Source of the DNA: Desulfobaculum bizertense DSM 18034
GTDB lineage: Bacteria > Desulfobacterota > Desulfovibrionia > Desulfovibrionales > Desulfovibrionaceae
Reading direction: 5' to 3'
NCBI RefSeq assembly: GCF_900167065.1
Contig: NZ_FUYA01000004.1
Coordinates: forward strand, 257,162-321,161
Length of the DNA: 64,000 nucleotides
Positions 18,317 to 26,832 of the stretch are shown piece by piece. A model generated the notes under the pieces. The model saw only the letters and a list, made by a program, of their open reading frames with translations. It did not search any database and was not told the origin of the DNA. Both the position numbers and the translations under genes were made by a program. Position 1 is the first letter of the stretch, and the number at the start of each line of letters is the position of its first letter.

Positions 18317-18913
18317 CTACAGCTGTTTCAGGATGTTCACACTCAGATTCTTTGCAGCTTCTGCTGCAAGAGGTGTAATGAGAGCATCAGTGGGTACGGC
18401 CAACGTGGATGCTCCAGAGTCTGCAGCCTGTTCCACGATTTTTTCAGTCACCAGAGACTCGCGGACACGCGTGGTGTCTGGACGCTTGAAGCTGAATTCT
18501 TTCAGCCCAAAGCCTGCGAGTGTTTTCTCATAGGACTCATACATGCTCAGGAGCGGTCCCGGAGCGGTTTCGCCATACTTGCGGTACTCAAATTCGAGCA
18601 CCTCAACCTCTTTCCCCAGAAGGAGAACACGCAGCACTTCAGCAAGAGTCTTGGTAGAAGCGCTTCCGCGAGCGAGGTCGGCCATACCGCCAGGGCACAG
18701 GGAAGGAAGAATATACCGACAGGGAGTCCGATCTCCCATGTCCTCACCGAGGAAGTACAAATCAGCAGCTTCTTCAAGGCAGGATTCCACCTTGCTCACC
18801 AGGGACAGCTCGCGATTGGCGAGGACCATGACACATGGCTTCTGTACCTGCTGTTGCTGAAGCTGCTTCATCACCTCTTCGGCAATGGAGCGAATAAGTG
18901 CATCCACGTCCAT
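18317..18913 (-). CDS. Eut/Cut-associated protein with encapsulation-type N-terminus, function unknown
   Basis: A 198-residue protein starting at the ATG after GGAGAG (an upstream frame of 29 residues lacks support). The first helix, MDVDALIRSIAEEVMKQLQQ, is a typical amphipathic encapsulation peptide. The body begins with a strand-loop VMVLANRELSLVSKVESCLEEAADLYFLG, suggestive of a Rossmann- or flavoprotein-like alpha/beta fold. It resembles the uncharacterised 'ethanolamine utilization' proteins of about 200 residues found in glycyl-radical BMC loci. It follows eutJ by 10 bases. It is probably a lumen protein with an unknown task. Confidence 0.7.
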   Translation of the reverse strand: MDVDALIRSIAEEVMKQLQQQQVQKPCVMVLANRELSLVSKVESCLEEAADLYFLGEDMGDRTPCRYILPSLCPGGMADLARGSASTKTLAEVLRVLLLGKEVEVLEFEYRKYGETAPGPLLSMYESYEKTLAGFGLKEFSFKRPDTTRVRESLVTEKIVEQAADSGASTLAVPTDALITPLAAEAAKNLSVNILKQL

Positions 18914-18923
18914 GAATTCTCTC

Positions 18924-19745
18924 CTACGCGCTGCAGTTAAGGGCAATGCCAAGAGGCGTAACGAGGAAAGGATTTGCGGGCTTGTAGACAGGCACGCCAA
19001 TCTCTTTTTCCATTACTTTCTCAATATCCTTGAGGCAGCAGGTACCACCGACGAGATAGACGGCGGAAACGTCACGGCCTTCAATGTGATCTTTGACAAT
19101 CGTGCCCATCTTCTGAACAACCGGGCGGACAACAGGCAGAATTTCCTTCTGACGGTCCTTGGCTTTTTTGAGGTCTTCGGCCTCTTCAAAGCTCACCCGA
19201 TAATTGCCAGAAATAACCAGAGTCAGATGCGTGCCACCAGTTGCTTCGTCAGCCACATACGTGACCTTTCCATCTTCGAGAACAGAAAGACCCGTAGTGC
19301 CACCGCCGATGTCGACGATGACACCATTCTGAAGCCCCAGAACAGCATTTGCGGCAGTCGGTTCATCCAGAATATTGGTGACTTCCAATTCTGCGGCTTC
19401 AACCACATACCGATGGGTCTTACAGTCGTTCTCAGAGGTTCCGGGAGGAACCGCAATGGCAGCATGAGTCAGAGGACGTCCGAGACGCTCCTCCAACTCC
19501 TGAACCAGTTTGCGAACAATTCTGGTGGCGCCAATGTAATCCACCACCAGACCGTCTTTAACCACCTGAGCAAACTCCATTGCGCAGGCCACGGGCTCTT
19601 TCTTCCCATTCAGCACCACGACTACAATGTAGGCGGTACCAAGGTCCACACCAACAAGAAGCTCTTCGTTTGGGTCCACCTCAACGGTGGTTTCCAAACA
19701 CTGCTCCAAAGCGGTTATCTGCTGATCTATGGCAGTGAAATCCAT
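18924..19745 (-). CDS. eutJ: EutJ-like actin/Hsp70-fold chaperone of the microcompartment
   Basis: A 273-residue protein; the ATG (MDFTAIDQQ) was chosen over a GTG three codons upstream. It has Hsp70/FtsA-type ATPase motifs: phosphate 1 VGVDLGTAYIVVVVL, connect 1 NILDEPTAANAVLG, phosphate 2 VIVDIGGGTTGLSVL and adenosine YLVGGTCCLKDIE. EutJ proteins occur in ethanolamine and choline organelle operons and are thought to help folding or reactivation of the enzymes; the client is unknown. It is coupled to pduL (10-base gap). Confidence 0.9.
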   Translation of the reverse strand: MDFTAIDQQITALEQCLETTVEVDPNEELLVGVDLGTAYIVVVVLNGKKEPVACAMEFAQVVKDGLVVDYIGATRIVRKLVQELEERLGRPLTHAAIAVPPGTSENDCKTHRYVVEAAELEVTNILDEPTAANAVLGLQNGVIVDIGGGTTGLSVLEDGKVTYVADEATGGTHLTLVISGNYRVSFEEAEDLKKAKDRQKEILPVVRPVVQKMGTIVKDHIEGRDVSAVYLVGGTCCLKDIEKVMEKEIGVPVYKPANPFLVTPLGIALNCSA

Positions 19746-19755
19746 ATGCGGCACC

Positions 19756-20433
19756 CTACTTTCTCACAATTGTGCCAGTGACTTTCGGGCTCCAGCCACA
19801 GCTGTTGCCTTCGTCAGCATCAATGTGCATAGCCAGTTTGAAATTGTCGCCAACGCGAACCAGGACATCTTCGAGGATGACCGGACGGTCGCCATTAATT
19901 TTGACACACACAACGTCTTTGTCGTGCAGACCAAGGCGTGCAGCGTCTGCAGGACCCATGTGAATGTGACGGGAAGCCACAATCAGGCCCTCTTCGAGAC
20001 CAATGATGCCATTCTGGGAAGCCAGGATGACACCAGCGGAACCCTTGAGGTCGCCGGACTGGCGCACGGGAGCGTCTTTGATGCCGAGAGAACGGGCATC
20101 AGTCTTGGACACCTCAACCTGGGAGGTGCTGCGAGAGGGGCCAAGAACAGCAACGTTGTTCATGACGCCCTTGGGACCGATGAGTCTGACACGCTCTTCT
20201 GCAAGGAACTGTCCGGGCTGGGAAAGTTCACGAACAGCGGTCAGGGGATGACCAAAAAGCTCAATGGCATCAGCTTCACTCAGGTGCACGTGACGTGCAG
20301 AAATTTCGACTGGAATAGGTCCAGTCTCCGTAGCGCAGGACGGGGATGCGGGAGCTGCGGTATCGCAGTGCATTTCTCCCATGACATTCTTAATAACCCC
20401 GTTCAGGATTTCTCTAATTGCGTTCTCGTTCAT
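19756..20433 (-). CDS. pduL: phosphotransacylase of PduL type
   Basis: A 225-residue protein starting at the ATG after GGAGC. The N-terminal helix NENAIREILNGVIKNVM is an encapsulation peptide. Two PduL beta-barrel halves carry the zinc-binding histidine motifs EISARHVHLSEADA and VASRHIHMGPADA, with further His in AMHIDADEGN. It converts acetyl-CoA plus phosphate to acetyl phosphate and recycles CoA inside the shell. No acetate kinase is present in the window, so the ATP-yielding step must be encoded elsewhere. Confidence 0.93.
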   Translation of the reverse strand: MNENAIREILNGVIKNVMGEMHCDTAAPASPSCATETGPIPVEISARHVHLSEADAIELFGHPLTAVRELSQPGQFLAEERVRLIGPKGVMNNVAVLGPSRSTSQVEVSKTDARSLGIKDAPVRQSGDLKGSAGVILASQNGIIGLEEGLIVASRHIHMGPADAARLGLHDKDVVCVKINGDRPVILEDVLVRVGDNFKLAMHIDADEGNSCGWSPKVTGTIVRK

Positions 20434-20563
20434 GCTCGCTCCGCTCACAGAGATGTACCGACATTTTGAGCATCATGCTGATGAACACGGTGCTGTCGTG
20501 TTAATTCGGGTCTCACGTTTGTTGCTTGCTTCACAGGTGCAAAACAGTGAGGCCCTGCTCTTT

Positions 20564-20665
20564 CTGCCAGAAACTCTGGCAGCTTTTTTTGAAAGGTGGT
20601 GGAGAAGGACATCTGCCCTCCTCCACCGTAACCGGGTAAAAAGCACTACATAACTGTAGTGTGCT
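20564..20665 (-). terminator. three stacked hairpins after the second BMC-H gene
   Basis: Closest to the shell gene, CACTACA/TGTAGTG (within 20642-20665) is followed on the minus strand by CTTTTTACC, a terminator layout. Next is a G-rich stem, GGTGGAGGAGG pairing with CTTCTCCACC (about 20595-20630). Last is CTGCCAG/CTGGCAG (20564-20582). The array fills the 249-base gap between the BMC-H gene and pduL and probably tunes distal expression. Confidence 0.65.
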
Positions 20666-20682
20666 CACCTGGTGCAGGAATA

Positions 20683-20967
20683 TTATTCACCGGCCTTGGG
20701 AAGGATGGTCTCAACTTCGCCGTGAGGACGGGGGATAACGTGAACGGAAACGAGCTCGCCAACAGTCTGAGCTGCTGCTGCGCCTGCGTCGGTAGCTGCC
20801 TTGACAGCACCCACGTCGCCACGAACCATAACGGTCACGAGGCCGCCGCCAACTTTGGTCTTGCCGATCAGGGTGACGTTAGCAGCTTTGACCATTGCGT
20901 CAGCTGCTTCGACAGCGCCTACGAGTCCCTTGGTTTCGATCATTCCGAGTGCGTTAGAGCTCAACAT
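20683..20967 (-). CDS. BMC-H major hexameric shell protein, second near-identical copy
   Basis: A 94-residue single BMC domain with AAGGAG before the ATG. The sequence blocks [40 protein letters not shown] and [14 protein letters not shown] match the copy at 16805 almost residue for residue. Differences concentrate at the pore-flanking loop (IGKTKVGGG versus IGREQVGGG) and the C-terminus, which could alter pore charge. It is followed by three hairpins. Confidence 0.96.
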   Translation of the reverse strand: MLSSNALGMIETKGLVGAVEAADAMVKAANVTLIGKTKVGGGLVTVMVRGDVGAVKAATDAGAAAAQTVGELVSVHVIPRPHGEVETILPKAGE

Positions 20968-21034
20968 GGTGTGTTCTCCTTATCTGATTAAATTTGTTTC
21001 TAAAGTGCAGAGTTTAAAAAATCTCTCAGCGAGA

Positions 21035-22501
21035 TTAGGCCATTTTTTTCAGCTGCTCGAGGATCATTGCAGTGATTGCATTGACATCGAGGTTTGCGCC
21101 CTGACCGCAGGACTCGGAAGCGCTGGAAGCGCAGGAGCTGGGTGCAGAGGCAACAGGAGTGTTACCCAGATCATAGGCAACACGGCGAACGTTCATCAGG
21201 TTCAGCGGAGTAACGTTGTCGGAAGTAGCGCTACCACCCACAGTGCCACAGCCCAGAGTGAAGGACGGGAACAGGGAGGTGGTGATGCCAACAGCGCCCT
21301 GAGTGGACGGAGTGTTGACGAGAATACGAGAAACAGGCTTCTTCAGGCCGAACTGACGGATAACGTCTTCGTTCTTGGAGTGAATTGCCAGGGAGTGACC
21401 GATGCCGCAGTTCTTGAGAAGAGCGTGGCAAAGCTCGCAAGCTTCTTTCCAGTCTTCAACAACGTAGAAACCGAGCAGGCCGGTGAGCTTCTCTTTGGAG
21501 AAGGGGAATTTCTTACCTACACCCTTTTCGTCGGAAACGAGAAGACGGGTGTTAGCAGGAACAGAAATACCAGCCAGGCTTGCGATGTATTTTGCATCAC
21601 GGCCAACAATTGCGGGGTTCATAGAACCGTTAGCGCGCTCCATGATAGCTTTGACCTTTGCAAGGTCGTCGCCCTCGAGGAAGTAACCGCCCTGTGCAAC
21701 AACTTCTGCTCTCACCTGAGCTTCGATCACGGTCTCAGTCACGATGGACTGCTCGGATGCGCAGATGGTGCCGTTGTCAAAGGTCTTACTTTCGAAGATG
21801 CGTGCAACTGCTTCTTTCACGTCTGCGCTTCTTTCAACAAAAGCGGGGACGTTACCAGCACCAACACCCAGAGCAGGTGTACCGGAGCTGTAAGCAGCCT
21901 TAACCATGCCCGGGCCACCGGTAGCAAGGATAAGGTCAGCAATCTTCATCAGCTCGCCGCTACCACCGATGGTGGGAACGCTCATAACGCTGATGAGGTC
22001 TTCGCACACGCCGCAGGACTTCAGAGCGCCGCGGATGATTTCAACGGTGCGGCCAATGCATTTCTTTGCGCTCGGATGAGGAGTGAAAACAACAGCATTA
22101 CCGGACTTCAGAGAAATCAAAGTCTTATAGATAGTCGTGGAAGTCGGGTTGGTGGAAGGCACGATACCGGCGATAACACCAACGGGAACAGCAACTTCAA
22201 CGATCTTCTGTTCTTTGTCGTCGTTCAGGATGCCGATGGTCTTCATGTCGCGGATAACTTCTGCGACACGCTCACTGGCGAGAAGGTTTTTGACCTTCTT
22301 GTCCTGAGTCTTACCGTAACCGGTTTCCTCATGTGCAAGCTGACCCAGCTCTTCAGCGTGTGCTGCGGTTGCCTTTGCAACAGCTTCGACAACAGCGTCA
22401 ACGCGAGCCTGATCCAGCTCTGCAAACTTTTCCTGAGCCACACGAGCTGCACGAACCAGTGTGCGGGCTTCCTGAATGGACAATAAATCCTTGTCTACCA
22501 T
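21035..22501 (-). CDS. cutF: CoA-acylating acetaldehyde dehydrogenase of the choline microcompartment
   Basis: A 488-residue EutE/PduP-type enzyme oxidising acetaldehyde plus CoA to acetyl-CoA with NAD+. The catalytic Cys247 lies in FDNGTICASEQS; VPSTNPTSTTIYK and ATGGPGMVKAAYSSG are the family cofactor and active-site segments. After about residue 440 a Ser/Ala/Cys-rich linker leads to a C-terminal amphipathic helix, DVNAITAMILEQLKKMA, a likely encapsulation peptide. GAGGAG precedes the ATG. It is the active partner of the degenerate homologue at 26833. Confidence 0.94.
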   Translation of the reverse strand: MVDKDLLSIQEARTLVRAARVAQEKFAELDQARVDAVVEAVAKATAAHAEELGQLAHEETGYGKTQDKKVKNLLASERVAEVIRDMKTIGILNDDKEQKIVEVAVPVGVIAGIVPSTNPTSTTIYKTLISLKSGNAVVFTPHPSAKKCIGRTVEIIRGALKSCGVCEDLISVMSVPTIGGSGELMKIADLILATGGPGMVKAAYSSGTPALGVGAGNVPAFVERSADVKEAVARIFESKTFDNGTICASEQSIVTETVIEAQVRAEVVAQGGYFLEGDDLAKVKAIMERANGSMNPAIVGRDAKYIASLAGISVPANTRLLVSDEKGVGKKFPFSKEKLTGLLGFYVVEDWKEACELCHALLKNCGIGHSLAIHSKNEDVIRQFGLKKPVSRILVNTPSTQGAVGITTSLFPSFTLGCGTVGGSATSDNVTPLNLMNVRRVAYDLGNTPVASAPSSCASSASESCGQGANLDVNAITAMILEQLKKMA

Positions 22502-22505
22502 AGGA

Positions 22506-23222
22506 CTACTCCTCTATATTCCTATAGAATTTAGTAATAGCTTCAATCAGATCTTTCTTGTTGGTGGACTTAATCTCTTCTCGGGTCAGGGAAAGACCTG
22601 CCAGACCACGAGCAATCTGTCTCACCTTGCTCACTTTCATTTTTCTCAATTCAGAAATATTCGGACGCTGCACTTCTTCAGCCTTCACGTCTTTTTTGAC
22701 GATCTCAGCTTTAGGAGCCTTTGCAGCGGGCTTTGTCTGAACCTCTTCGACCACATCCTGAGTTTTTTCTGCCTCATCCGTAACGGATTCCTGTTCCGGC
22801 TTTTCCTCAAGAACCTCTTCCTTGGCAGGTGCAGATTCTGCAACTTCCTCAGCTTTTGGTTCTTCCGGAGCCAGAACAGGCTCGGCGCATGCTGCTACAG
22901 CAGCTTCTGCGGCCTGTTTTTTGGCCTGCTCAGCTCTCTCTTGAGCAGTTTCAAAACTCAGCATGTTCGCAAGCTCAACATCCGGCCGGGCAATCACATG
23001 CTGTGAGCGCAGCAGTGCTCCCGGAAGACGGCCGATGGTTGCAACTGCGGCATCAATAGATGCACGAACAGCAGAAACCTCGCCCGCGATGGTGATGGTC
23101 ACAAGGCCACCACCAACAAAATGTTTTTCCAAAAGGTGCACGTCGGCAGCCTTGAGCATCGCATCAGCGCCCTCAATGGCTCCAATCAGACCCTTCGTTT
23201 CAATAAGTCCAAGCGCAGACAT
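22506..23222 (-). CDS. BMC-H shell protein fused to an acidic linker and a Rho_N/SAP-like domain
   Basis: A 238-residue protein. Residues 1-88 are a normal BMC-H domain (ALGLIETKGLIGAIEGADAM; GGGLVTITIAGEVSAV). Residues 90-187 form a charged, Glu/Lys/Ala/Pro-rich, probably disordered linker. Residues 189-233, starting NISELRKMKVSKVRQIARG and ending NKKDLIEAITKFY, fit the helix-turn pattern of the Rho N-terminal/SAP nucleic-acid-binding fold. EutK and PduK are also extended BMC-H proteins, and EutK carries a helix-turn-helix tail, but this tail differs. It may tether nucleic acid or enzymes to the shell (inference). It lies 4 bases upstream of the aldehyde dehydrogenase gene. Confidence 0.9.
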   Translation of the reverse strand: MSALGLIETKGLIGAIEGADAMLKAADVHLLEKHFVGGGLVTITIAGEVSAVRASIDAAVATIGRLPGALLRSQHVIARPDVELANMLSFETAQERAEQAKKQAAEAAVAACAEPVLAPEEPKAEEVAESAPAKEEVLEEKPEQESVTDEAEKTQDVVEEVQTKPAAKAPKAEIVKKDVKAEEVQRPNISELRKMKVSKVRQIARGLAGLSLTREEIKSTNKKDLIEAITKFYRNIEE

Positions 23223-23267
23223 GGTGTGCTTCTCCTTGGTTGCAGAAGACAGGTGCCAAAGCCTGTG

Positions 23268-24203
23268 TTAGTGGCGAACCACGCTCACGGGGAAATCGTA
23301 TCGCTTGATACAATTCTCAATGCGACCCAAGTCTTCATCTGTCAGGGCCGGATCACCCTCGACCGGGTACTCCCAGTCAAGCTGGTTGTATTTGTTGACG
23401 CCCATCTTGTGGTACGGCAGCAAATCGATGCCTTTGAAATTCTTCATGTCCTGATAAGGCATCAGGAACTGAATAAGCGCGTCAATCTCAGCCTCACTGT
23501 CATTGACTTTCTTGAGGAGAGGCATGCGGATCTTCACGTTGTAGCGATTTTCCAGCAGCCATTTGAGATTCTGCAAAATGGTTTCATTGCGAACGCCGGT
23601 CAGCTCGTAATGACGATCAGAATTCATGGTCTTGACGTCATAGAGGAAAAGGTCAACGAAATCGGCAACCTTTGCCACGGCTTCGGGGCGTGCATAACCA
23701 CAGGTTTCAATTGCGGTATTGATGCCACGCTGCTTGCAGGCCTGAAGCACACAGCAGGCAGCCTCGGGCTGCATGAGCACCTCACCGCCACCGAGTGTGA
23801 TGCCACCACCAGAGACGTCGTAGAACGGACGATCTTCTTCGATGACTTCAATCAGCTCGGAAATAGGTTTTTCTTCACCCATAATCGCGATTGCATCCTG
23901 ATTACAGGCGTCTTCACACTTGCGGCAGCCAATGCATTCCAGCTTGCGGTTGATCTGGTGCTTACCGGCTGCATCCAAGGTGTGGATGCCCTGCGGGCAT
24001 ACTTCAACGCATGCACCGCAGTTCACACAACTGTCTTTCTTGAAGAGCAGCTGCGGAGTCCGCAATTGCCCTTCGGGATTCGAACACCACTGGCAGCGAA
24101 GAGGGCATCCTTTAAAGAACACCAGAGTCCGTACACCAGGTCCATCATACATGTTGTACTTTTGTATGTTGAAAATCCGTGCTTTTCTCTCAATCATTAT
24201 CAT
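23268..24203 (-). CDS. cutD: choline TMA-lyase activating enzyme, radical SAM
   Basis: A 311-residue glycyl-radical activase. The radical SAM motif CPLRCQWC (CxxxCxxC) binds the SAM cluster. An inserted two-cluster ferredoxin domain (CVNCGACVEVCP and CIGCRKCEDACN) is typical of CutD-, HpdA- and GlyDH-type activases. SGGGITLGGGEVLMQP is the SAM-binding GGE-type motif. It generates the glycyl radical on Gly822 of CutC. It sits 51 bases downstream of cutC. Two candidate ATGs (24203, 24197) are equally possible. Confidence 0.95.
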   Translation of the reverse strand: MIMIERKARIFNIQKYNMYDGPGVRTLVFFKGCPLRCQWCSNPEGQLRTPQLLFKKDSCVNCGACVEVCPQGIHTLDAAGKHQINRKLECIGCRKCEDACNQDAIAIMGEEKPISELIEVIEEDRPFYDVSGGGITLGGGEVLMQPEAACCVLQACKQRGINTAIETCGYARPEAVAKVADFVDLFLYDVKTMNSDRHYELTGVRNETILQNLKWLLENRYNVKIRMPLLKKVNDSEAEIDALIQFLMPYQDMKNFKGIDLLPYHKMGVNKYNQLDWEYPVEGDPALTDEDLGRIENCIKRYDFPVSVVRH

Positions 24204-24254
24204 TCTCAGCTGCGTTAGAGGTTCAAATCCCGAAGGGCTTTCATTTCAAATCAA

Positions 24255-26798
24255 TTAGAATTCATGCAGCATGGTTCTGCTGATGATCTCGTCCTGTACG
24301 TCCTTGCAGAGTTCTACGAAGAACGCACTGTAGCCAGCTACGCGGACAACGAGGTCGCGGTACTTCTCAGGATTGACCTGAGCGTCCAGCAGAGTCTTGT
24401 CATCAAGGTAGTTGAACTGCATTTCACCGTTACCGAGCATGCACGCAGTACGGATAAGGGTGATGATGCCGTTTTCACCTTCCGGAGTATCCAGAAGACC
24501 AGCCATGATTTTGAAGTTGTGCACCATGCCGATGTTCATGTTGTCGTTAGACATCTTGGACACAGACTTGATGATCGCAGTGGGGCCCTTGAAGTCAGCG
24601 CCCTGAGTGGGGCTGATACCGTCGGAGAGAGGCATCCATGCATCACGACCGTTAGCGGAAGCACCGAGGAGCTGACCGAACGGAGTGTTGTTGGAGATGG
24701 ACAGAGTGCCATGGCTCAGGACGGAGTACAGGGTCTTGTACTTGCGGTGCTCGTCTTCAGTGAACTGAACGAGATCGGAAGCAATAAGGTCAGCGTAATC
24801 GTCGTCGTTACCGAACTTCGGTGCTGCGAGACAATCAGCCTTCACCTGCGGGTATCCCTCGAAGTTTGCCTTCAGAGCAGTGTTCAGCTCTTCCAGGGTG
24901 TACTTCTTCTCGTCAAAAACGAGGCGCTTGATGGAAGCCATGGAGTCAACGTACGTTGCCAGGCCACTCCAGATTGCACCGGGACCGAAGTTGTACATGG
25001 CGCCGCCAGCGGCAACGTCCTTACCGGACTCCATGCAACCTTCGTACATGAGGGACATGAGCGGCTTCGGTGCCAGGTCGCGGTGTACGCGCTGGGAGAT
25101 AACCGTAGCAACAGCAGTCCACTTGGTGATGTATTTGATCTGGTCCTTAACGGCTGCTTCGAACTTCTCGTAGGTATCGAAGGAAGACAGTTCGCCGGAA
25201 TCCGGGCAAACTTTCTTGCCGTACCACAGCGGTACACCGTGGTTCATGGCCAGTTCGATGCAGATAGGCCACTGGGTGTATGCAGTGGAGGTCCACTGAT
25301 ACAGACGGCCAGCTTTCTGAGGCTCAACGCAACCCATCAGGCAGTAGTCGCGAGCGTCTTCCATGCTGACACCCTTGGCGAGCATCATCTTGATGTGTGT
25401 GTCGTCAAAGTGAATGGCCGGGAAGCCCATGCCAGAACGGATGACGTCAACAATCTTCTTCAGGTACTTCAGAGGAGACTTGTTGTGCACACGGGTAGCC
25501 AGAGAAGGCTGGTAGATGCGGACGTGACGGACAGCGTCCATCAGCAGGTACGTCAGGTCGTTGGTTGCGTCGCGACCGTCACGGGTCACACCACCAACGC
25601 ACATGTTGACGAAAGGCTGGTAGCCAGCAAAGAACTTGGAGCCGCCTTCGCTGGTGATCCACATCATTTCAGACATCTTGATGAGCATACAACCAGCGAG
25701 GTCAAATGCCTCGTACTCGTTCATGCGGCCAGCTTCGAGGTCAGCCTTGAAGAACTCGTACATGTACTGGTCAACTCGACCGATGGACATACCAGTCTGG
25801 TTCTCTTCGACAACGAGGAGAGACTCGATGGTCCACACAGCCTGAATTGCTTCCCAGAAAGTGCTCGGACGGTGAGCAGGCACGCGTGCGTTCACTTCGG
25901 AGATTTTCAGCAGCTCAGCCTTGCGGCGAGGATCGCTTTCCTTGGCAGCGAGGTCTGCTGCGTACTGGGAAATGCGCTTTGCGTAGATCATCACACCTTC
26001 GGTGGTGTCGATGATGGACTCGTAGAAGTAAATCTTGTCCAGATCTTCAGGGTTGCCGTAGTCCAGATCGTCAAGGTGAGCCTTGGCTTCGTTCTGGATG
26101 TCGATCATGCCCTTCTTCATCAGGATGACGTCGTAACCGGGGTTGGAGTCACCACCACCGTTTACAGCGTGGTAAGAGCAGTCAGAAACGAATGATTCGC
26201 CAGACAGTTCCCACAGGCCTGCTTCGCGGTACTGGCTTTCGCAGTACTCATCGACAGACTTGTCCTTCCAGTAAGGGAACAGCTCTTCGCGCATGACGCG
26301 CTTGTCTTCGTCAGAAATGTAGAATGGGTCCTGAGCACGGGTGGAGATGGTGTCAATCTCGTCTTCCATCCAACGCCATGCAATATCCGGAGAGAATGCA
26401 CCAGCACGCGGAGCGCCGTTAGGAGCACCAACGATCAGTTCGTTGTCCTGAATGACCAAGGGAGCGGTCTCGCAGCAGTAGCGGAAGCTCTTTGCGCGCA
26501 GGAGAATCTTGGGCATGCCAGGATTTTCCTTAGCGATCTTGGTGATAGCGCGTGCACGGTGAGTAGTGATGCTCGGCACATGCTTCAGGAAGTTTGCTTT
26601 CAGCTTGACGTGTCTCTCTGTCGGACCATCAGGAATGGTGGTTCCCAGCGGTGCAGGTGCGCCAAGGTTGCTAATCGGGTTATCTTTGAGAATCTCGGCA
26701 GAGACACCCTCAAAAATTTTCTTCAGGGAATCTCTTTCCGAAGCGGTCAGATTCTTGGTCGCTTCAGCGAGCTTTTCGGAAAAAACGTTCAGATCCAT
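24255..26798 (-). CDS. cutC: choline trimethylamine-lyase, glycyl radical enzyme
   Basis: An 847-residue protein, starting at the ATG seven bases after GGAGGA. Every choline-pocket residue known from the Desulfovibrio alaskensis enzyme is found one position later: Tyr209 and Asp217 ([10 protein letters not shown]), Phe396 (GYQPF), Cys490 and Glu492 (MGCVEPQ), Thr503 and Tyr507 ([10 protein letters not shown]), and the radical Gly822 (RVAGYSAFF). It cleaves choline to trimethylamine and acetaldehyde by a thiyl-radical mechanism. The neighbouring activase and shell genes agree. The match excludes diol dehydratase, isethionate lyase or pyruvate formate-lyase. Confidence 0.97.
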   Translation of the reverse strand: MDLNVFSEKLAEATKNLTASERDSLKKIFEGVSAEILKDNPISNLGAPAPLGTTIPDGPTERHVKLKANFLKHVPSITTHRARAITKIAKENPGMPKILLRAKSFRYCCETAPLVIQDNELIVGAPNGAPRAGAFSPDIAWRWMEDEIDTISTRAQDPFYISDEDKRVMREELFPYWKDKSVDEYCESQYREAGLWELSGESFVSDCSYHAVNGGGDSNPGYDVILMKKGMIDIQNEAKAHLDDLDYGNPEDLDKIYFYESIIDTTEGVMIYAKRISQYAADLAAKESDPRRKAELLKISEVNARVPAHRPSTFWEAIQAVWTIESLLVVEENQTGMSIGRVDQYMYEFFKADLEAGRMNEYEAFDLAGCMLIKMSEMMWITSEGGSKFFAGYQPFVNMCVGGVTRDGRDATNDLTYLLMDAVRHVRIYQPSLATRVHNKSPLKYLKKIVDVIRSGMGFPAIHFDDTHIKMMLAKGVSMEDARDYCLMGCVEPQKAGRLYQWTSTAYTQWPICIELAMNHGVPLWYGKKVCPDSGELSSFDTYEKFEAAVKDQIKYITKWTAVATVISQRVHRDLAPKPLMSLMYEGCMESGKDVAAGGAMYNFGPGAIWSGLATYVDSMASIKRLVFDEKKYTLEELNTALKANFEGYPQVKADCLAAPKFGNDDDYADLIASDLVQFTEDEHRKYKTLYSVLSHGTLSISNNTPFGQLLGASANGRDAWMPLSDGISPTQGADFKGPTAIIKSVSKMSNDNMNIGMVHNFKIMAGLLDTPEGENGIITLIRTACMLGNGEMQFNYLDDKTLLDAQVNPEKYRDLVVRVAGYSAFFVELCKDVQDEIISRTMLHEF

Positions 26799-26832
26799 TC
26801 TGCTTCCTCCATGTAACAAGTAATGGCAATCA

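Noticed and set aside
20801..22486. 561-residue plus-strand frame over the aldehyde dehydrogenase
   Set aside because: Shadow of a gene with a clear catalytic motif; Cys/Ala/Asn-rich without domain features.
21035..22501. Reading the locus as an ethanolamine (Eut) or propanediol (Pdu) organelle
   Set aside because: No ethanolamine ammonia-lyase or B12-dependent diol dehydratase is present. The signature enzyme is a glycyl radical enzyme with the CutC residue set.
24264..26195. 643-residue plus-strand open frame antisense to cutC
   Set aside because: A shadow created by the codon bias of cutC. Composition is Val/His-rich with no recognisable domain, and the minus-strand gene has every active-site residue.
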